In this document: one piece after another, positions 40,923 to 44,833 of the stretch
How positions within the stretch are numbered: position 1 is the stretch's first letter
Layout: every line of letters begins with the position of its first letter
Assembly: GCA_004554455.1 (NCBI GenBank)
Contig: SFMG01000014.1
Coordinates: forward strand, 1 to 44,833
DNA: 44,833 nt
Reading direction: 5' to 3'
Source: Bacteroidales bacterium
GTDB taxonomy: Bacteria > Bacteroidota > Bacteroidia > Bacteroidales > UBA932
Made by a program: the position numbers and the translations under genes
The notes under the pieces: model-generated
What the model was told of the DNA's origin: nothing
The model's database searches: none
The model's input: only the letters and a program-made list of their open reading frames with translations

Positions 40923-42284
40923 CTATCTGAAGAGGCTGCGGCAGAGTGAGGCGATGTCGGCGACCTTGATCACCTCTATGCCTTCAGGCACATTGTCGCT
41001 TACGCCGTATGCGGATATATATATCTTTTTGAAACCCAGGCGGGCCGCTTCGCCTATGCGTCTTTCCGTCTGGCCGACCGGTCTTATCTCTCCGCTGAGG
41101 CCGACTTCGCCCGCAAAGCATATATCCTGGCCTATCGCATAGTCGAAGTTGGAACTGAGCACCGCGCAGACGACGGCCAGGTCGCAGGCCGGTTCGCTCA
41201 CCTTGAGGCCTCCGGCCATATTGAGGAATACGTCTTTCATGCTCAGTTTGAAGCCGGCCCTCTTTTCCAGCACGGCCAGGAGCATGTTCAGCCTGCGCAC
41301 GTCGAAGCCGGTCGCGGAGCGTTGCGGCGTACCGTAAACAGCGGAGCTGACCAGGGCCTGTACTTCGAGCAGGAAAGGCCGGGTGCCGTCGATGATGGCG
41401 CTTACGGCGACGCCGCTAAGTCCTTCGGCGTGCATAGGGATCAGCATTTCGGACGGGTTGCTGACCTCGCGCAGGCCTTTGCCTGTCATTTCGAACACTG
41501 CCAGTTCCGAGGTGGATCCGAAACGGTTCTTTATGCTGCGCAGCAGACGGTAGGTACCGCGATTGTCGCCTTCGAACTGCAGGACCACGTCCACTATGTG
41601 CTCGAGTATCTTCGGACCGGCTATGCTGCCTTCTTTGGTTATGTGTCCTATGAGTATCACCGGTATGCCCGTCTCCTTTGCCAGACGCAGCAGCATCGCC
41701 GCGCATTCCTTGATCTGGGAAACGGAGCCCGGGGAGGATTCCACATATTGCGAGAACATGGTCTGTACCGAGTCCACCACCATCAGGTCTGGCATTATCC
41801 TGCGGGCCTCCTCGACTATGTTCTCCATCAGGGTCTCGCTGTAGATCAGGCAGCCTCCGCTTTCCCCTCCGAGGCGGTTGGCCCTGAGTTTCACCTGCTT
41901 GGCGCTTTCCTCGCCAGTGACGTAAAGGGTCTTGAGTTCCGGGCAGGACAGCGGAATCTGGAGACTGAGGGTGGACTTGCCTATGCCCGGCTCGCCTCCT
42001 ATGAGCACCAGCGAGCCCTCCACGATGCCGCCTCCGAGCAGACGGTCCAGCTCTGCGTTGTGCAGCGAGCGTCTCTGCTCCTCGCTGAAGTCTATGTTGG
42101 ACAGGGGTTCGGGCTTGCGTCCGCTGGACACGCAGCTCTGCTTTTCTTTCTTCCCCGTGGCCACGCTCTCCTCGACCATAGTGTTCCAGGCCCCGCAGGC
42201 CGGACATCTCCCCATCCACTTGGGGCTTTCGTTCCCGCACTCGGTGCAGAACCATTTCGTCTTTGTCTTTGCTCCTGTCGCCAT
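40923..42284 (-). CDS. radA: DNA repair protein RadA/Sms
   Basis: A 453-residue ATPase/helicase that processes recombination intermediates by branch migration. N-terminal zinc finger C13-x2-C16...C27-x2-C30, Walker A GGEPGIGKST near 96-105, the RadA KNRFG motif, and a C-terminal Lon-like domain (GISVAV-type fold, here AVSAIIDGTRPFLLEVQALV onward). Length is typical. It has its own -7 box at 42308, which directly follows the terminator of the 89-residue gene. Confidence 0.96.
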   Translation of the reverse strand: MATGAKTKTKWFCTECGNESPKWMGRCPACGAWNTMVEESVATGKKEKQSCVSSGRKPEPLSNIDFSEEQRRSLHNAELDRLLGGGIVEGSLVLIGGEPGIGKSTLSLQIPLSCPELKTLYVTGEESAKQVKLRANRLGGESGGCLIYSETLMENIVEEARRIMPDLMVVDSVQTMFSQYVESSPGSVSQIKECAAMLLRLAKETGIPVILIGHITKEGSIAGPKILEHIVDVVLQFEGDNRGTYRLLRSIKNRFGSTSELAVFEMTGKGLREVSNPSEMLIPMHAEGLSGVAVSAIIDGTRPFLLEVQALVSSAVYGTPQRSATGFDVRRLNMLLAVLEKRAGFKLSMKDVFLNMAGGLKVSEPACDLAVVCAVLSSNFDYAIGQDICFAGEVGLSGEIRPVGQTERRIGEAARLGFKKIYISAYGVSDNVPEGIEVIKVADIASLCRSLFR

Positions 42285-42307
42285 TGGCTGTCTTTTTTAC
42301 GCAAGCA

Positions 42308-42315
42308 CAAAAATA
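42308..42315 (-). promoter_or_regulatory. -7 box TATTTTTG for radA
   Basis: Minus-strand TAnnTTTG match, 23 nt before the ATG at 42284. It abuts the T-tract of the preceding terminator. Confidence 0.6.
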
Positions 42316-42317
42316 TC

Positions 42318-42353
42318 AAAAAAAAGCAGGAAGAAAAATGCTTTTCTTCCTGC
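42318..42353 (-). terminator. Terminator of the 89-residue gene
   Basis: On the minus strand, GCAGGAAGAAAA (42353-42342) pairs with TTTTCTTCCTGC (42337-42326) around a 4-nt loop, followed by eight T (42325-42318). Twelve base pairs. Confidence 0.92.
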
Positions 42354-42374
42354 CTTGGGTTTCTGTGTGGCGGC

Positions 42375-42644
42375 TTACTTGCTGATGGCTGCGGAAAGTT
42401 TCTCGCAGAGGGCATCGATGCCGTCGAAGAGTTCCTTGCGTACGCCGTTGTAGAAAGCCTTCTTGGATCCTTCAGGGTGGTTTACCTTGTCCTTGAGGTT
42501 GTTGTAGAGATCCACTGCTTCGTCGATGATGTTCGCGATTGCGTCAGTGTCCTGGCCCGGATTGAGCGCAACGAAAAGGGAGCAGTCGTCGATGAATTCG
42601 CCGATGAAGTACTCGATGTCTTTCTTGATAACTCTGAGGTTCAT
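42375..42644 (-). CDS. Conserved 89-residue protein, unknown function
   Basis: A small acidic, mostly helical cytosolic protein beginning MNLRVIKKDIEYFIGEF. I recall similar short proteins in many Bacteroidales genomes without an assigned function; no enzymatic motif is visible. A longer reading frame from 42752 is rejected because the promoter box at 42687 lies inside it. It is transcribed alone with a strong terminator, which suggests stable, perhaps high, expression; several Ile codons are ATC or ATT rather than ATA, in line with that. Confidence 0.85.
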   Translation of the reverse strand: MNLRVIKKDIEYFIGEFIDDCSLFVALNPGQDTDAIANIIDEAVDLYNNLKDKVNHPEGSKKAFYNGVRKELFDGIDALCEKLSAAISK

Positions 42645-42686
42645 AATTCTTATATTAAATTGTTTATATTCTTTCCCAAACGGCTG

Positions 42687-42694
42687 CAAATATA
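42687..42694 (-). promoter_or_regulatory. -7 box TATATTTG for the 89-residue gene
   Basis: Exact minus-strand TAnnTTTG match, 42 nt before the ATG at 42644. Confidence 0.68.
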
Positions 42695-42720
42695 GTAATT
42701 TTCCGGATATGCGCCAATCC

Positions 42721-43689
42721 TCAGAAAGGAAGGTAGCCGCTTGTCCGGACATCGAGGCTGCGTATCTCTTCCGTCCCGGCCAGACGGCGCGCCCGAATGA
42801 GTTTCGTGGCGTTCGGATAGTAGTCGGTGCTGCCCTCCCTCAGGGAGTTGATGCGCACGACGTGGGAGGAGTGGATGAAGCGGCCGTCGCCTATGTATAT
42901 GCCTACGTGGGTGATTTTCTCCTTTTTGAGCAGGCCGCCCTTCTGTCCGAAGAAGAGCAGGTCTCCCTTCTTGAGGCGGCTGAAGTCGCTCACTTCTATG
43001 CCGTGGTTCACCTGCTGGTTGGCGTTTCGCGGCAGAATGATTCCGTTCATCATATATACGTGGCGGACGAAGCCGCTGCAGTCGAAGCCCTTGGTGGTCA
43101 TTCCGCCCCAGAGGTAAGGTATGCCCAGGTATTGCTTCGCGGTGGCCACGATGTTGTCCGGGGTCAGTTTGCGGCTGTCGGCCCATTTCTCCAGTTCCAT
43201 CACGTCCGTGGCGGGCACATAGCCCTCGCGTCCGTCGGGCAGCAGCACCTTTGCGTTGCCCTTCATTTTCTTGAGCGGAATCTCGCGGCCTTTCTTGTCG
43301 GTGGCGGTGGCAACGCGCAGTATGTCCCCCTGGACGAGGTCGGAAATCTGCTGCGCCTTTTTGTCCATACCGTCGCAAACGCGGCTGTGGCATGCTGTCA
43401 CGATGTATTTCGGAGCGCTCTCGTAGGCCTCCAGCTGCTCCCTGTCCATCTGGACTATGCCCAGGTCCGTGCACCAGGCCGTATATGGCTGAGGGCTTTT
43501 CACTTTCAGCCAATAGCCCTCGTTTCCTTCTATTTCCACCACAATACCCATCAGCTCCTGCGTTTCAAGAGCCGATTCATAGTCGGGTTCGAGTCTCAGA
43601 CAGGAGGCGGAGAATCCCGTCACTCCGTAGCGCTGTCCCCATGCCGCCGTTCCGGTCAGCATCATCAGCGCGCATAGCATCTTCTTCAT
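42721..43689 (-). CDS. NlpC/P60 peptidase with SH3-like domains
   Basis: A 322-residue exported cysteine peptidase of clan C40, cutting D-Glu to DAP bonds in muropeptides. Signal peptide 1-18 (cut near AWGQ). SH3b-like regions about 22-75 and 95-165. The catalytic domain has Cys204 in GFDCSGFV, His261 in HVGIYIG and His273 as third polar residue. The layout resembles gamma-D-glutamyl-L-diamino acid endopeptidases (dipeptidyl-peptidase VI). It may be surface-anchored or periplasmic. Its own -7 box is at 43724; its 3' end overlaps no other gene but lies 27 nt from the next promoter. Confidence 0.93.
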   Translation of the reverse strand: MKKMLCALMMLTGTAAWGQRYGVTGFSASCLRLEPDYESALETQELMGIVVEIEGNEGYWLKVKSPQPYTAWCTDLGIVQMDREQLEAYESAPKYIVTACHSRVCDGMDKKAQQISDLVQGDILRVATATDKKGREIPLKKMKGNAKVLLPDGREGYVPATDVMELEKWADSRKLTPDNIVATAKQYLGIPYLWGGMTTKGFDCSGFVRHVYMMNGIILPRNANQQVNHGIEVSDFSRLKKGDLLFFGQKGGLLKKEKITHVGIYIGDGRFIHSSHVVRINSLREGSTDYYPNATKLIRARRLAGTEEIRSLDVRTSGYLPF

Positions 43690-43723
43690 CTTGCTGCGAT
43701 AATTTAACGTTTTTTGCCAAATG

Positions 43724-43731
43724 CAAATTTA
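43724..43731 (-). promoter_or_regulatory. -7 box TAAATTTG for the NlpC/P60 gene
   Basis: Exact minus-strand TAnnTTTG match, 34 nt before the ATG at 43689. Interleaved with the opposite promoter at 43740. Confidence 0.66.
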
Positions 43732-43739
43732 ACAATTTG

Positions 43740-43747
43740 TAATTTTG
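43740..43747 (+). promoter_or_regulatory. -7 box TAATTTTG for the YhcC-type gene
   Basis: Exact TAnnTTTG match ending 5 nt before the ATG at 43753; predicts a leaderless mRNA. A TTTG at 43713-43716 may act as -33. Confidence 0.68.
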
Positions 43748-43752
43748 CAACT

Positions 43753-44709
43753 ATGGAACGTTACAATTCTTTTGCAGGATATTTCAAGAAAAAATATGGG
43801 GAGCGGCTGCAGAAGGTGGTCATCGATGCAGGTTTCACCTGCCCGAACCGCGACGGCCGGGTGGGGCGCGGAGGCTGCACTTACTGCGACAATGCCGCGT
43901 TCCACCCATCCTACAGCCATCCGGGCAAGGACATACTCGTGCAGATTGACGAAGGGATAGAATTCCATAGGCAGCGTTACCGCAATGCGAAGCATTTCCT
44001 GGCATATTTCCAGTCCTTTTCCAATACCTATGCGCCTGTGGAGCGTCTGCGGGAACTTTATGAGAGGGCCCTTTCGCATCCTGCGGTAGTCGGGATAGTC
44101 ATAGGCACCCGTCCGGACTGCGTGGACGGAGAGGTACTGGACCTGCTGGAGGAACTGTCCCGCAAGCATATTGTGATTGTGGAATACGGGATAGAGTCCT
44201 GCCTGGACCGCACATTGGAGCGGATCAACAGGGGACACGACTTCGCCTGCGCAAAAAGGGCCGTTGAAATGACTGCGGCTAGGGGCCTGGAGGTCGGCGC
44301 GCATTTCATTCTCGGCCTCCCCGGCGAGACCCGCGAGATGATGCTGGAGTCCTGCGCCCTGATAAATGCTCTGCCCCTCCACTCCGTCAAGTTCCATCAG
44401 CTGCAGCTGGTCAAGGGCACGGCGATGGCCCGGGAATACAGCCTCCATCCGGAGGACTTCGTGCAGTTCACCCTGGAGGAATATCTGGACTTCTTTTGCG
44501 ACATACTGGAGCACCTGCGGCCGGATCTCTACATAGAGAGGATAGCCGGAGAGGTCCCTCCGCGCTTCGTGGAGAGCACTCCCTGGGGGCTTGTGCGCAA
44601 TGCCGAATTGCTGCTTATGCTTGAAAAGAGACTGGAGGAGCGCGACAGCTGGCAGGGCAAGGCTCTGGTTGAATTTTCTGGACTGAGCGGGAGCGGCTTT
44701 GGAATTTAG
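43753..44709 (+). CDS. YhcC-type radical SAM protein (TIGR01212 family)
   Basis: A 318-residue radical SAM protein. The cluster Cys are C30, C42 and C45 in TCPNRDG...GRGGCTYCDN, the CX11CX2C spacing of this family rather than the usual CX3CX2C. Further signatures are QSFSNTYAP, IGTRPDCV, EYGIESC and HFILGLPGET. The biochemical role of the family is not established; a tRNA- or cofactor-related modification has been suggested. The ATG at 43753 follows the promoter; a start at 43714 would lie upstream of it. Confidence 0.93.
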   Translation: MERYNSFAGYFKKKYGERLQKVVIDAGFTCPNRDGRVGRGGCTYCDNAAFHPSYSHPGKDILVQIDEGIEFHRQRYRNAKHFLAYFQSFSNTYAPVERLRELYERALSHPAVVGIVIGTRPDCVDGEVLDLLEELSRKHIVIVEYGIESCLDRTLERINRGHDFACAKRAVEMTAARGLEVGAHFILGLPGETREMMLESCALINALPLHSVKFHQLQLVKGTAMAREYSLHPEDFVQFTLEEYLDFFCDILEHLRPDLYIERIAGEVPPRFVESTPWGLVRNAELLLMLEKRLEERDSWQGKALVEFSGLSGSGFGI

Positions 44710-44713
44710 GTTG

Positions 44714-44721
44714 TAACTTTG
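44714..44721 (+). promoter_or_regulatory. -7 box TAACTTTG for the RhuM-like gene
   Basis: Exact TAnnTTTG match, 19 nt before the ATG at 44741 and 5 nt after the preceding stop. Confidence 0.62.
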
Positions 44722-44740
44722 AAGAAAACGAGACCAGAAT

Positions 44741-44833
44741 ATGAAGGACGGAATACAATACATATTATATAACCTCCCGGAGGAACAGGGAGAGGTTCAG
44801 GTGGTCGTTGAGAACGAGACCTTGTGGTGCACT
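44741..44833 (+). CDS. RhuM-like protein, 5' part only
   Basis: Thirty-one codons are visible before the window ends. The peptide MKDGIQYILYN... followed by VQVVVENETLWCT matches the start of the virulence RhuM family (typically xxVxFxxETVWLTQxQMAELF), DNA-binding-like proteins common in mobile or variable regions of Bacteroidota. The call rests on this short stretch and is tentative. It may mark the border of an accessory region beyond the window. Confidence 0.55.
   Translation, partial: MKDGIQYILYNLPEEQGEVQVVVENETLWCT

Overview
The window looks like a chromosomal segment of a Bacteroidota organism, most likely order Bacteroidales. The evidence is the 16S 3' end with the GGCTGGAACACCTCC form, at least twenty TAnnTTTG-type -7 promoter boxes (the Bacteroidetes primary sigma signature), A/T-rich upstream regions instead of Shine-Dalgarno sites, an S16 protein with an Ala/Lys-rich tail, a DUF4465-like lipoprotein, and an ECF sigma gene paired with a two-membrane anti-sigma-like gene. 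The DNA is GC-rich for the order, yet ATA is a common Ile codon outside the highly expressed genes. I cannot name the genus.

Layout. 1-322: 3' end of 16S rRNA, tRNA-Ile(GAT), tRNA-Ala(TGC) and then a strong terminator, with no 23S following. 371-9159: a same-strand block of a secreted GH3 glycosidase, sufB, pnuC, a large MMPL/RND exporter, sufC and a very short sufD, so the Fe-S assembly genes are split by two transporters. 9259-11989: comM-like AAA+ ATPase and an unknown lipoprotein. 11978-14246 (minus): ECF sigma factor, a protein apparently spanning both membranes (anti-sigma candidate), and tsaE. 14316-19869 (plus): tightly packed TPR protein, EnvC-like degenerate LytM protein, SDR with a C-terminal Cys/His metal-ribbon, and an outer-membrane barrel. 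19937-20923 (minus): malate dehydrogenase. 21035-21858: a promoter, a strongly structured transcript (6S-like RNA or leader) and a phosphopantetheinyl transferase. 22078-24798: anaerobic ribonucleotide reductase nrdD-nrdG.

24840-32413 is one operon for diaminopimelate/lysine synthesis by the succinylase route: M20 deacylase (dapE candidate), lysC, dapB, dapA, dapD, PLP aminotransferase (dapC candidate), dapF, then a DUF4465-like lipoprotein. 32513-33552: rpsP-rimM. 33615-33700: tRNA-Leu(GAG). 33756-35741: a FeoB-type permease whose G domain has lost its P-loop and which carries an N-terminal CX3CX2C motif. 35745-44709: mostly single-gene units with their own promoters, many divergent: AraC regulator, rsmE, YfcE phosphodiesterase, a tiny Cys-rich lipoprotein, galE, PBP4/dacB, radA, an 89-residue conserved protein, an NlpC/P60 peptidase and a YhcC-type radical SAM protein. 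The window ends in the first 31 codons of a RhuM-like gene.

The most unusual items are the P-loop-less FeoB, the candidate sigma/dual-membrane anti-sigma pair, the 6S-like structured transcript, the rRNA operon without 23S, the Cys-repeat lipoprotein, and the series of promoters placed 4-7 nt before start codons (predicted leaderless mRNAs). All functional calls come from reading motifs by eye; no database search was run.
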